From: Acidobacteriota bacterium
GTDB lineage: Bacteria > Acidobacteriota > Thermoanaerobaculia > Multivoradales > Multivoraceae
DNA: 64,000 nt
NCBI GenBank assembly: GCA_028875725.1
Contig: JAPPCR010000015.1
Location: 248,001 to 312,000 of the forward strand
Direction of reading: 5' to 3'
The notes under the pieces were generated by a model that had not been told where the DNA came from, ran no database searches, and was given only the letters and a program-made list of their open reading frames with translations. The translations under genes and the position numbers were made by a program. Positions 53,228 through 61,980 of this stretch are shown piece after piece (the stretch's first letter is position 1; each line of letters opens with the position of its first letter).

Positions 53228-54435
53228 TCCAAAGCCGCGACGGGCACTGCGGCGGTGTGTACGCCGCCGTCTCTCCAGGCAAAGACGAGGCGGTCTTTGC
53301 TACGGACGAGCTTGGGTACGCCGACGGCACTACGGCCGGACGGCGCCGGCGCTACGGTGAGTGGTGTCCCGATGCTTCCGACTCGACTGACACGGCGGAC
53401 CCGCAGTTCAAAAGGGCCGGCTTCCGAGCGCTCGACCCAACTGACTGCGGCGCTACCGTCTTCGAGAGTGGCGACACCGGCCCAGCCGCGGGGGGAACCG
53501 TCGTCGATTCGGATCGGATCGTCGAACCGTTGCGCGCTGGTGTTCCAGAAGGTAGCCAGCACCTTCGACTCGCCGGCGGCGGCGGTGAACCAAGCGACAG
53601 CCGGACCGGTTTCGCCCGAAGCCAGGGAGGGGCCGTTCGTCGGGCAACCCCGGATGTGCCAGCCGTCGCGGTGGACAAGTTCCGGGCTGCTCCAGCGTTC
53701 GTCCTGGAGGCGCGCAAACGAGATGTCCCGGAACTCGCCCTCGCGCCGGTCGCGGAAAGCCAGGAACAGGCCATCCGAACCCGGCGCCATCGCCGTAGTG
53801 CAGCAACTGCACACGTCGGCGTCTACCTCGCGATCGCCCACTAGCACGCCGGCGGAATCGAAGCGGGCTGAACGAAGGATCATCCGCGGTTCCACCTCGC
53901 CGTGTCCCGCGGCGGCCGGCTTCCCATCGTCGTCACCGACGGTAGACAGGTAGGCCATCTCGAAACCGTCCCCGGCCGGGGCATAGGCCACGAATCCGGC
54001 GTATCCGTCAACGCCTTCGCCACTCGCCCGAAACACCTCTCGCCAGGTCACACCCCGGTCGTCCGAGAACACGAGCCGGATGCCGTAGCCGTAGTCACCC
54101 TTCCGATCCTCGTCGTGCACCAGCCAATGCGCCGCCAGCCGGTCGCCGGGCAACGACACGACCGCGGGGTGGTCGATCCAGTTGACGAACCAGTCGTTGC
54201 CCGAAGCGATCGTCGCCGCATCGCCCCACTCGTCTTCGTCCAACTCCGTGAACCGCAGCGCATGACCGCCCCCGCTCAGGCGCTCGACCCAACTGAGGAC
54301 GACCGTCCCGCCGGGTCCCACGTTCAGGGCATAGCTGCTGCTCTTCTCTGCTGCAGGCGTATCGAGCAGCCGCACCTCCGCGGACGCAGCAGTGGCCAGG
54401 AACATGACTGAGAAGTAGCAAGTGAGACGGATCAT
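53224..54435 (-). CDS. Exported sialidase/BNR-fold protein
   Basis: A 403-residue protein with signal peptide (cleavage after ASA, about 19) and a six-bladed beta-propeller of the sialidase superfamily. Asp-box-like turns are visible (FSDDRGVTW, and partial copies). The catalytic arginine triad of true sialidases is not clear. A CSCCTT cysteine cluster is unusual and could bind a metal. The ATG at 54435 is the start of the signal peptide. Repeat R1 copy B lies 31 bases upstream. Confidence 0.75.
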   Translation of the reverse strand: MIRLTCYFSVMFLATAASAEVRLLDTPAAEKSSSYALNVGPGGTVVLSWVERLSGGGHALRFTELDEDEWGDAATIASGNDWFVNWIDHPAVVSLPGDRLAAHWLVHDEDRKGDYGYGIRLVFSDDRGVTWREVFRASGEGVDGYAGFVAYAPAGDGFEMAYLSTVGDDDGKPAAAGHGEVEPRMILRSARFDSAGVLVGDREVDADVCSCCTTAMAPGSDGLFLAFRDRREGEFRDISFARLQDERWSSPELVHRDGWHIRGCPTNGPSLASGETGPAVAWFTAAAGESKVLATFWNTSAQRFDDPIRIDDGSPRGWAGVATLEDGSAAVSWVERSEAGPFELRVRRVSRVGSIGTPLTVAPAPSGRSAVGVPKLVRSKDRLVFAWRDGGVHTAAVPVAALD

Positions 54436-54465
54436 GGGTCGTCGCAGTGTTTCAGATGTGTCCAG

Positions 54466-54642
54466 CCCGGCCGGGGAGCGGAGGGGGAGGGTCCCAGCGG
54501 GCTGGAGGCAAGTGACGCCCACCGACCTCCCATCAACCCACGCCGACGTGAAACGCAGCCGACCGAAGCGAGCGCCGACGTTCCTTCTACTCAGGGAGCG
54601 CAAGCGGCCGCCGGGACCCTCCCCCTCCGCTCCCCGGCCGGG
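54466..54642 (+). repeat. Repeat family R1, copy B (177 bp with 30-bp perfect terminal inverted arms)
   Basis: Arms 54466-54495 and 54613-54642 are perfect reverse complements. Inside are block 1 (54496-54520) and block 2 (54540-54575), identical to copy A, with a third partly conserved GAGCG...AAGCGGCCG stretch before the right arm. The outer arm sequence differs from copy A but is fully compensated. It lies between the stop of the lipoprotein gene and the start of the sialidase-like gene, both on the minus strand. Confidence 0.85.
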
Positions 54643-54688
54643 CGGCCACAACCGCCGCCGTCTCGCTGCCGCCGCAATCGGCAGCCGG

Positions 54689-55444
54689 CTACTTCCAGGT
54701 CACCGCCATGGCGAAGAAGTGGTCGAAGACCTCGCGGTTGGGGTGGTTGGCGTCGTTGTTTTCCGGGCTCCGAATGTAGAAGTCGAGTTGCTGGGCCGCG
54801 GGGTTGACTGACCCGGCGGGGCCGTCGGTCGGCTCGAGTTGCACCTGAAGCGTTTCGCGGTCGCGCATTCCCTGCGTGACCATGAAGTGGATCTGGTACT
54901 CGCTGTACAGCTCCTCGCCGTCCAGCGTCGCGCGGCCGTAGCCCCAGCCGGCGACGTAGAGGAGACTCTTTGGCCAGTTCGAGTCGCCGCAGCCGGCGTC
55001 GCCGTGCTCGAACAGGTACGCCGCGATGCCGCCGTCCTGGCACGGCGAGAACTCGTGGAAGCGGTCCAGTTCGACGATGTACTCGCCTTCCGGAAGCTGC
55101 AGCTCGGCGCGGAACGTGCCCGTGTTCGCGATCTCGTCGACGTCGATCAGGATCTCGCCGCCGACGGGCGCCACGTTGCTCGCGTCGTCGCCCATGTGGT
55201 CCCAAGGAGACTCGTCGTCCAGCCGGCCGACCTGGTGGACGTCGGTGCCCACGATGACGAAGCGGCCGTCGTACAACTCGTGCTGCTCCGGCTCGTAGAG
55301 ACCCATGCCAGTGCCCGGCTGGTTGCGCGCGGTGACCGGCTCGGGTTCGGGCTCCGCCGCGCCTTCACCAATGCGCACGGCACAGCCAGCCAGGAGCAGG
55401 GCCGAAGCCAGCCACAACGTCATCCCCGATCGGCGCATCTTCAT
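54689..55444 (-). CDS. Lipoprotein of unknown function
   Basis: A 251-residue protein with a lipobox (LLLAGC, Cys21) after a short signal sequence and a Glu/Pro-rich tether (EPEPEPV). The mature body is rich in strands and Asp/Glu, with two cysteines (CQDGG and AGCGD) that may pair. A full AAGGAGGTG ribosome site lies 9 bases before the ATG, suggesting strong translation. No family recognised. Confidence 0.75.
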   Translation of the reverse strand: MKMRRSGMTLWLASALLLAGCAVRIGEGAAEPEPEPVTARNQPGTGMGLYEPEQHELYDGRFVIVGTDVHQVGRLDDESPWDHMGDDASNVAPVGGEILIDVDEIANTGTFRAELQLPEGEYIVELDRFHEFSPCQDGGIAAYLFEHGDAGCGDSNWPKSLLYVAGWGYGRATLDGEELYSEYQIHFMVTQGMRDRETLQVQLEPTDGPAGSVNPAAQQLDFYIRSPENNDANHPNREVFDHFFAMAVTWK

Positions 55445-55509
55445 CGCTCCGCACCTCCTTCAAGCCACTATAGCCCCGGGGGGGCCGCCACCCGGCTAGA
55501 ATCCGGCCC

Positions 55510-55824
55510 GTGCTGGACATCCTCCCCGACGTGGACCGCTGGCGCGCGGACGGCCAACGCGTGGCCGTCGCGACCGTGATCCGCACGGTCGGCTCCTCGC
55601 CGCGGCCCCTCGGCTCGAAGATGGCCGTGTCCGACACCGGGAGCATCGCCGGCTCGGTCAGCGGCGGCTGCATCGAGGGCGCGGTGATCGAGGAGGCCCA
55701 GTCGGTGCTGGAGGACGGCCTTCCGAAGCGGCTCAGCTACGGCATCTCGGACGAGCTGGCGTGGTCCGTCGGCCTGACCTGCGGCGGCGAGGTCGAGGTG
55801 CTGGTCGAACGCATCGACGGCTGA
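55510..55824 (+). CDS. XdhC/CoxI-type N-terminal domain protein
   Basis: A 104-residue protein matching the XdhC_CoxI domain: VIRTVGSSPRPLGSKMAV, GSVSGGCIEGAVIEEA and GLTCGGEVEV. The family handles the sulfurated molybdenum cofactor and inserts it into molybdenum hydroxylases. The C-terminal Rossmann half, usually on the same chain, is encoded by the next gene (18-base gap). Starts with GTG. It is 41 kb from the structural hydroxylase genes. Confidence 0.88.
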   Translation: MLDILPDVDRWRADGQRVAVATVIRTVGSSPRPLGSKMAVSDTGSIAGSVSGGCIEGAVIEEAQSVLEDGLPKRLSYGISDELAWSVGLTCGGEVEVLVERIDG

Positions 55825-55842
55825 GGCGGGAGGCTCGCCCCG

Positions 55843-56565
55843 ATGGGTTTCGAGTCCCTCCGCCGGTCCCTGCTCGCGGGCGAAAGAGTCGTCGCGTTCA
55901 CCCGCGCCGACGGCGGCGGGCTCGGAGCGCGCACGCTCGTGTGGCCGGACGGCCGGGCGGAAGGAACGCTGGGCGAGTCCCACCTGGACCGGGAAGCCCT
56001 GACCCTCGCCACGGCGGAGACGCTGCCGGCCACCGGTCTGCGCGCGATCGAGGGCGTCGAAGTCTTCATCGAGACCTTCGAGCCGCTGCCCCAGTTGTTC
56101 GTCGTGGGCGCCGTTCACGTCGCGATCCACCTGGTGCACTTCGCGCGCCGCCTCGGTTTTCGCAGCGTCGTCGTCGACGCCCGCTCCGCCTTCGCCACCG
56201 CCGAGCGGTTTCCCCATGCCGACGAGCTGGTCGTCGAGTGGCCGGCGGACTACCTGGCCCGGGTGCCGCTCCACGCCAACACCTACTGCGTCTTCCTCAC
56301 GCACGACGAGAAACTCGACAACCCGGCGCTGCAGGTCGTTCTCGAAGCCGGGGTCCGCTACGTCGGCGCCCTGGGTTCCTCCCGCACCCACGCGAAGCGG
56401 GTCGCGGCACTTCGGGAAGCGGGCCTGGCGGATGAGCTGATCGACGGGATCCATGCGCCGATCGGCCTCGACCTCGGTGGCCGCAAGCCCGAGGAAATCG
56501 CGATGGCGATCGCCGCCGAACTGGTCTCCGTGCGAAACGGCAGGCAGGCTGCCGGGAAGCGATGA
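55843..56565 (+). CDS. XdhC/CoxF-type Rossmann-domain protein
   Basis: A 240-residue protein with an N-terminal beta domain and the XdhC C-terminal Rossmann domain (LFVVGAVHVAIHLVHFARRLG; TYCVFLTHDEKLDNPAL; YVGALGSSRTHAKR; IGLDLGGRKPEEIAMAIAAE). Works with the preceding CoxI-like protein in molybdenum-cofactor delivery. Its TGA overlaps the mocA start (ATGA). Confidence 0.9.
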   Translation: MGFESLRRSLLAGERVVAFTRADGGGLGARTLVWPDGRAEGTLGESHLDREALTLATAETLPATGLRAIEGVEVFIETFEPLPQLFVVGAVHVAIHLVHFARRLGFRSVVVDARSAFATAERFPHADELVVEWPADYLARVPLHANTYCVFLTHDEKLDNPALQVVLEAGVRYVGALGSSRTHAKRVAALREAGLADELIDGIHAPIGLDLGGRKPEEIAMAIAAELVSVRNGRQAAGKR

Positions 56566-57173
56566 CCGGCCCGGTCTCCGGCGTCGTCCTCGCCGCCGGG
56601 CTCTCGACAAGGTTCGAGACCGGCGCGGGCAAGCCGAAGCAGCTCTACCGGATCGGCGGCGAGAGCCTGGTCCGCCGAACCTGCCGGGCGGCCCTCACGT
56701 CAGGCCTCGGGGAAGTGGTCCTCGTCACCGGCTACGCGGCGGAGCGCGTGCAGTCGGAAGTCGAGGACCTCGACCTCCGAGCGGCCCACAACCCGTCCTA
56801 CGCCGACGGCCAGAGCGGATCGGTTCGTTGCGGCCTGGCCGCCGTCGCCGATGACGCCGGGGGCGCGATGTTCCTGCCGGTCGACCAACCCGGTCTCGAC
56901 GCGGCCGTCATCGACCGGCTGCTCGGCGTCTTCCACGGGCCCGGCTCCATCATCGTGCCGACCTTCCGCGGGCGGCGCGGCGCTCCTGTCACGTTCGGCC
57001 GCGACTGGTTCACCCGGCTGGAAGGACTGAGAGGCGACGAAGGCGCGCGTCCCCTGCTGTGCGAACTGGCCGCTCGCGTCCAGGAACTGGAACTCGACTC
57101 GGAACTGCCACTGGTCGACATCGACACGGAGGACGAGGCCCGGTCGTGGCTCGAGAGGTCCGCCACACCATGA
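56562..57173 (+). CDS. mocA: Molybdenum cofactor cytidylyltransferase MocA-like
   Basis: A 203-residue nucleotidyltransferase of the MobA/MocA group: VVLAAGLSTRF, KPKQLYRIGGESLV, and the metal-binding PVDQPGLD with GRRGAPVTFG. MocA adds CMP to molybdopterin for xanthine-oxidase-family enzymes, which matches the adjoining XdhC-type genes and the CoxSLM-like hydroxylase. Coupled by ATGA overlaps on both sides. Confidence 0.88.
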   Translation: MTGPVSGVVLAAGLSTRFETGAGKPKQLYRIGGESLVRRTCRAALTSGLGEVVLVTGYAAERVQSEVEDLDLRAAHNPSYADGQSGSVRCGLAAVADDAGGAMFLPVDQPGLDAAVIDRLLGVFHGPGSIIVPTFRGRRGAPVTFGRDWFTRLEGLRGDEGARPLLCELAARVQELELDSELPLVDIDTEDEARSWLERSATP

Positions 57174-58360
57174 CACCGCTCGACCGCCCCCTCCGGCTGC
57201 TGCCGCGCGTCCGAAACTACGACTGGGGCACGGCCGACTTCATTCCCCGTCTCTGCGGCCGCGAGCCCACGGGCAGGCCGGAAGCCGAGCTCTGGTTGGG
57301 TAGCCACCCGGACGCACCGGCCGACGTCGTCCTCGGGTCAGGCGACGCCGGCTCGATTCCGCTTGACAGGTTGATCGCCGAGCGGCCGGTCGAGGTCCTG
57401 GGCGGCGGCTCCGCACTGCCCTTCCTGACCAAGGTCCTCTCGGCAGGCCGGCCGCTGTCGATCCAGGCCCATCCGAGCCGCGAGCAGGCCGCTCGCGGCT
57501 TCGCGGCCGGCGCATCTGGCAACTACCGGGATCCGAACCACAAGCCGGAGCTGCTCTACGCGTTGACCCCCTTTTCCGCCCTCTCCGGCTTCCGGCCGCC
57601 CGTGGAAGCAGCCGGCCTGCTCGGCGCGCTCGGTCTGGAAGAACTCGCTCCGCACGTCCGGCGCCTCAGCTCAGAAGGAGCGGCCGCTTACCGGCCGCTG
57701 CTTGCCGCGTTGAGGGAGCACGCGGGGACGGAGCTTGCGGCCAGGGCCGCCAATGCCGCCCGGCACGCCGCGGAGGAAGCCGACCCGGAACGGAGCGAAG
57801 CAATGCGCTGGATCAACCGGATTGCCACCTTCCATCCCGAAGATCCGCTGCTCATCGCACCCTTGATCCTGCGACTGGTCCATCTCGACCCTGGGCAGGC
57901 GCTGTTCACCGGACCGGGCGTGCCCCACAGCTACCTGGAAGGGTCGGGGGTCGAGGTCATGGCGAACTCCGACAACGTCCTGCGACTCGGGCTCACGTCC
58001 AAACGGGTCGACGCCGCGGCGCTTCTCGACATCCTCGTCTACGAGGGGAGCGACGAAGGCCTGCTGGAGCCACAAGTCGCGGAGCGGCCCTGGGGACGAC
58101 GCGTCGGCTTCACGCCGCCGGTGGCCGATTTCCGGCTCGAGGTTCTGAACCTGACCGGCCGCTCCCCCGCACCGCTCGCCGACGACAACGGTGTGCGAAT
58201 CGTCCTCGCACTCGAAGGCGAAGTCGAGGTGCTCAACGCCGCCGGCTCGGAGCGGCTACTCCCCGGGCAGGCGGCAATGCTGAGCGCGGCCGCGACGGCC
58301 GTCACCGCGACCGGCCCCGGAACGGTCGCCCTGACGAAGCCGAATCGCCAGGAACCCTAG
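57170..58360 (+). CDS. manA: Mannose-6-phosphate isomerase, class I
   Basis: A 396-residue zinc enzyme of the type I PMI family: NYDWGT, ELWLGSHP, PLSIQAHPSREQA, NHKPELLYAL and LFTGPGVPHSYLEGSGVEVMANSDN in halves (zinc ligands Gln, His, Glu, His). It interconverts mannose-6-phosphate and fructose-6-phosphate for GDP-mannose synthesis. ATG overlaps the mocA stop. It converges, with overlapping stops, on the membrane-protein gene. Confidence 0.95.
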   Translation: MTPLDRPLRLLPRVRNYDWGTADFIPRLCGREPTGRPEAELWLGSHPDAPADVVLGSGDAGSIPLDRLIAERPVEVLGGGSALPFLTKVLSAGRPLSIQAHPSREQAARGFAAGASGNYRDPNHKPELLYALTPFSALSGFRPPVEAAGLLGALGLEELAPHVRRLSSEGAAAYRPLLAALREHAGTELAARAANAARHAAEEADPERSEAMRWINRIATFHPEDPLLIAPLILRLVHLDPGQALFTGPGVPHSYLEGSGVEVMANSDNVLRLGLTSKRVDAAALLDILVYEGSDEGLLEPQVAERPWGRRVGFTPPVADFRLEVLNLTGRSPAPLADDNGVRIVLALEGEVEVLNAAGSERLLPGQAAMLSAAATAVTATGPGTVALTKPNRQEP

Positions 58361-58950
58361 CCGGCGGACGCTTTCTTCGCGGCCCGCTCGGCCTTGCGCC
58401 GGCGTCCCATCTGGAACGCCACCCCGACAACGATCAGCACCGCGACACCGGCATGCGCGGCCAGCCCTTCGAGGCCGACCGCCGCCATGATGAGCAGGGC
58501 GCCGATGAACGACGAGACGACGATCAGCGCCGTCTCGAAGACGACGCGAAGCACCCACGCGCCGAGCACCGCGGCCGCCGCGATCACGATCCACCACAGG
58601 ATGTCCCACCGGGCGCCGTAGAAGCTGATCGCCCACAACGCCGTCCCGGCGCCCAGCATCGCGCCCGCGAGGGCCACCGCGACCTTGCGCACGATGAAGG
58701 CAAGCAGTGCAGCGAGAACGCCGACGCCGACCGCCACCAGCAGCCGCATCTCGCTCGCCAGGGGCAGCAGATCCTGCGGAACGCCATAGACGACGAAGAA
58801 ACCGACCAGACCGATCAACGCCGTGTAGAGCTGGCGCCCCAGGAAGAGCAACAGAAGGCCCGCGACCACCCACAACCAGGGTGGGCCGAGAGCACCCTCG
58901 CTACCGAAGCGGCCGAGACTGACTCCCTCGCTCCAGAGGCTGATGTTCAT
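58357..58950 (-). CDS. Polytopic membrane protein, DUF4203-like
   Basis: A 197-residue protein with about six to seven hydrophobic helices (from 25 to 180) and a basic C-terminus (RRRKAERAAKKA). The regular helix-pair pattern resembles small TMEM198/DUF4203-type proteins, an uncertain match. Its ATG overlaps the stop of the S41 protease gene (ATGA), so they are coupled. Confidence 0.7.
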   Translation of the reverse strand: MNISLWSEGVSLGRFGSEGALGPPWLWVVAGLLLLFLGRQLYTALIGLVGFFVVYGVPQDLLPLASEMRLLVAVGVGVLAALLAFIVRKVAVALAGAMLGAGTALWAISFYGARWDILWWIVIAAAAVLGAWVLRVVFETALIVVSSFIGALLIMAAVGLEGLAAHAGVAVLIVVGVAFQMGRRRKAERAAKKASAG

Positions 58951-60383
58951 CCGCCATCCCTTTCGAGTTCCGAGACGATCCAGGCCAGCGCCGCCTCGCG
59001 CGGCTCGTCCCTTCCGGCGAGAAGCCCCTCACGAGTGGGCGACACCGGAGATTCGGGCTCCACCGGCCTGCCCTCGATCCGTTCGCCGCTGGGCCGCTCG
59101 AAGTCGGCGATCGCGTGCATCAGCAGGTCGCCGTTCGGCATCCTCTCGATGACCGACGGCAGGGCCGCCGCGGCGGTCGGCCCGCCGAACAGCCGCGCCC
59201 GACCATGGTCCTGGAGGCCGGCGGCGAAGATCTCGCTGGTGCTGGCGCTGGCGCCGTCGATCAGCACGGCGACCGGCCCCGCGAATCGCTCGATCCTCTT
59301 GCCGGCGCTCGATATCTGGCGCGGATAGACGTTCAGATTCAGCTCCGTGCTCCGGTTCTTCATCTTGCCCAGAAGGACCCGGTCCCCGAGCAGGTAGCCA
59401 GCGACGCCAACAGCGGTCCCGGCGACACCCCCGGGATTGCCCCGAAGGTCGATCAGTACGCCATCGATGGCCGGCGCGCCTTCGGCGGGTTCACCGTAGA
59501 GCGCGGCCTCGAACGCCTCGACCACTGGAATCAACCAGACGTTGAAGCGCACCGACAGCACTCGGCCGGCACCCGTTTCCAGCACCTCGGTCTCGAACAG
59601 GTACCGCATCTTCGGCAGGTTGCCGAAGCCGATCTCCACGGCGTCGGGATGGTGGGCCCGTTCGAGTTCGAACGTGGACAGATCGCCCGCCGCGTCCGAG
59701 AACTCCACCGCGACCGGATCGCCCGGGTCCCCAAAGAGCAGGCCCTCGACGGCCCGCAACCGCACCATTCCCGCGACCGACGGATCGAGGGAATCGAGCT
59801 CGAGACAACTCGCGAGCACCGCGAGCTTCTGGTCCTCGACCCGAACCACCTCGAGGCCGGTGCGAAGGCTCTGGCGGTCCGCGGAGGAACCGGGTTCGAC
59901 CCGGCTCACAACGGGCATCGAGTCGATGAAGCGGACATCGAAACCCGGCCCGGCGTCCGACGCGGCGGAACCGCCATCGCCCGCCACGGCCCGCATCAAC
60001 GCCCGCGTGCACCTGCCCGTGTCGCCCGAGTCGTCCACCGGCGACGGGCTCTCGACCGAACCCGGCCCCGGCAGAACGCCGAAGTGGGACTGGCCCAGCC
60101 GGGAGAGCATGTTCTGCAGAACGAGACGCAGTTCGGCGTTGTTCGCGGCGGCCCGGGCACGGGGCCGCAGCTCATCGCCGACCGCCTGCCAGTCGACGCC
60201 GCCCATCGACTGGTCCCAGAACGTGCCGGCGATCTTCCGCCAGGCGAAATCGAACGTCTCGACGTTGACACTCGCCGCCGGACCGGCAGGCTGATCCGTC
60301 GACTGCGCCCCACCCGCAATCGCTATCGCGAAGCCGAGAAAGGCGAGCCACGCCGCCCGGCGCCATCGATTCGCACCCCGCAT
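58947..60383 (-). CDS. Exported S41 family peptidase
   Basis: A 478-residue protein with signal peptide (cleavage after GGAQ, about 27), an N-terminal helical domain (FDFAWRKIAGTFWDQ), a PDZ-like segment (VVSRVEPGSSADRQ) and an S41 core: LIDLRGNPGGV and IDGASASTSEIFAAGLQDHG with the serine nucleophile. The C-terminal-processing-protease lysine expected after a GxxT turn is absent (GGPTAAAALPS). It belongs to the same superfamily as the tricorn-like gene at 23 kb. Divergent from sixA with 44 bases between starts. Confidence 0.88.
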   Translation of the reverse strand: MRGANRWRRAAWLAFLGFAIAIAGGAQSTDQPAGPAASVNVETFDFAWRKIAGTFWDQSMGGVDWQAVGDELRPRARAAANNAELRLVLQNMLSRLGQSHFGVLPGPGSVESPSPVDDSGDTGRCTRALMRAVAGDGGSAASDAGPGFDVRFIDSMPVVSRVEPGSSADRQSLRTGLEVVRVEDQKLAVLASCLELDSLDPSVAGMVRLRAVEGLLFGDPGDPVAVEFSDAAGDLSTFELERAHHPDAVEIGFGNLPKMRYLFETEVLETGAGRVLSVRFNVWLIPVVEAFEAALYGEPAEGAPAIDGVLIDLRGNPGGVAGTAVGVAGYLLGDRVLLGKMKNRSTELNLNVYPRQISSAGKRIERFAGPVAVLIDGASASTSEIFAAGLQDHGRARLFGGPTAAAALPSVIERMPNGDLLMHAIADFERPSGERIEGRPVEPESPVSPTREGLLAGRDEPREAALAWIVSELERDGG

Positions 60384-60427
60384 GGTCGCGAATGCTACAG
60401 CGCGGCCGGGTGCTAGCGTCGTCCACC

Positions 60428-60922
60428 GTGCGCGTCCTCTACGTGCTACGGCACGCGAAGTCTGACTGGAGCGCCGCCTACGGCGGCGTCGACCACGAAC
60501 GGCCACTGAACGCCCGCGGCCTCAAGGCAGCCCGGACCATGGGCCGGAGACTCGCCGACCGGCAGGCCGTGCCCGACCGGATCCTCTGTTCGTCCGCGGT
60601 GCGCACGCGGCAGACGATCGAACTGGCGGTCGCGGCGGGCAACTGGAACCGCACGACGATTCTGGAGCCGACGCTCTACCTCGCCTCCCCCGGCAGCGCA
60701 GTAGACCTCCTGCGCGAACAGTCCGACGAAGCGCACTCGATTCTCATCGTCGGCCACCAGCCCACCTGTGCCGAGCTCGTCCGCCGGCTGACAGGCGACG
60801 ATCCGCCCCGCTTCGTCACCGCCGCGGTCGCCTGCGTGTACCTCGACATCACGTCCTGGAACGTGGTTGAGCCGTACTGTGGCCGGCTGGCCTGGTTCAG
60901 TACACCGAAGCAGGCGGACTAG
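60428..60922 (+). CDS. sixA: Phosphohistidine phosphatase SixA-like
   Basis: A 164-residue histidine phosphatase of the SixA group: VLRHAKSDW (His9), ERPLNARGLKAA, CSSAVRTRQT and the second histidine in IVGHQPTCAELV. SixA removes phosphate from histidine-phosphorylated phosphotransfer proteins. The GTG at 60428 begins right before the first strand. No clear ribosome site; possibly leaderless. The end overlaps the convergent dehydrogenase stop. Confidence 0.9.
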   Translation: MRVLYVLRHAKSDWSAAYGGVDHERPLNARGLKAARTMGRRLADRQAVPDRILCSSAVRTRQTIELAVAAGNWNRTTILEPTLYLASPGSAVDLLREQSDEAHSILIVGHQPTCAELVRRLTGDDPPRFVTAAVACVYLDITSWNVVEPYCGRLAWFSTPKQAD

Positions 60923-61980
60923 CGGTTCGGACCGCGCTCCATCGGCACCGGCTGCCAGCGTTCGAGTTCCACTCTAGGGAGCACAGTCGGATTCACGCAG
61001 CTCATCGGCCAGCGGCCGGAGAGCGCCAGGGCGACCTCACGACCGACGCGCCGCCGCGTCTCGGGCCGCATGCGGGTAGTGGCCGAGGCGACGTGCGGCG
61101 TGAGGATCACGTTGTCCATCGCCAGCAGGGGGTTGTCCGCGGCCGGCGGCTCCCTCTCCAGCACGTCGAGCGCCGCGGCGGCGATCTGGCCGGTATCCAG
61201 CGCCTCGATCAGAGCCGCCTCGTCGACCGTCGGGCCCCGGCCGGCGTTGATCAGCACCGCGGTCTCCTTCATCGCCGCGAACTGGGGACCCGAGAGCATG
61301 TGCCGGGTCTCCCCGTTGAGCGGCGCGTGGATCGACAGGTAGTCGGACCGCTCCAGCAACTCGCTGAAGCTGACGGGTTCGACACCCTCTCCCGTCATCT
61401 TCAGCTCGCTGACGTACGGGTCGTGCGCGATGACGTGCATGCCGAACGGCTTCGCCCGCCGCGCGACCGCCCGCGCCACGTTCCCGAACGAGACGAGCCC
61501 CAGAGTCTGGCCCCAGAGTCGCGGCACCTCGTTGAGCAACGGCCGCCCCTTGAACCAGTCGCCTCGGCGGACCATGGAGTCCATCTCCCGCATCCGTCTC
61601 GCGCCGGCCAGGATCAACGCCATCGTGTGGTCGGCCACTTCCTCGATGAACACATCCGGCACGTTGGTCACCACGATGCCGGCTTCCGTCGCCGCCTCGA
61701 CGTCGACCATGTCGACGCCGACGCTGCCCACACCGATCACGACGCACTCGTCGAGGCCGGCGACCACCGAGCGGCTGATGCGAAAACCCCAGGAAGTGAT
61801 GACGGCCGCCGCGTCCGATGCTTCGGCCAGGAACTCCTCTTCCGACGTCGCCGCTACCTCGACGAGTTCCGCCACGGGAAGGAGCGCCTCCAGTTCAAAG
61901 GTGTAGCGCGTATCGACGGAAGCGGTCTTCGCGATCCCCGGCAGTTGGACGACGACCTTCTGCTTCGCCGACTGACTCAC
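60919..61980 (-). CDS. D-2-hydroxyacid dehydrogenase (NAD-dependent)
   Basis: A 353-residue member of the D-isomer-specific 2-hydroxyacid dehydrogenase family: VGSVGVDMVDVEAA, the nucleotide motif LGLVSFGNVARAVARRAKPFGM (in two parts), LINAGRGPTVDEAAL and TPHVASAT with the catalytic histidine. It oxidises or reduces 2-hydroxy acids such as glycerate, glyoxylate or hydroxypyruvate. The Gly-rich loop reads SFGNVA rather than GxGxxG. GTG at 61980 overlaps the acyl-CoA synthetase stop (GTGA). Confidence 0.9.
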   Translation of the reverse strand: MSQSAKQKVVVQLPGIAKTASVDTRYTFELEALLPVAELVEVAATSEEEFLAEASDAAAVITSWGFRISRSVVAGLDECVVIGVGSVGVDMVDVEAATEAGIVVTNVPDVFIEEVADHTMALILAGARRMREMDSMVRRGDWFKGRPLLNEVPRLWGQTLGLVSFGNVARAVARRAKPFGMHVIAHDPYVSELKMTGEGVEPVSFSELLERSDYLSIHAPLNGETRHMLSGPQFAAMKETAVLINAGRGPTVDEAALIEALDTGQIAAAALDVLEREPPAADNPLLAMDNVILTPHVASATTRMRPETRRRVGREVALALSGRWPMSCVNPTVLPRVELERWQPVPMERGPNR

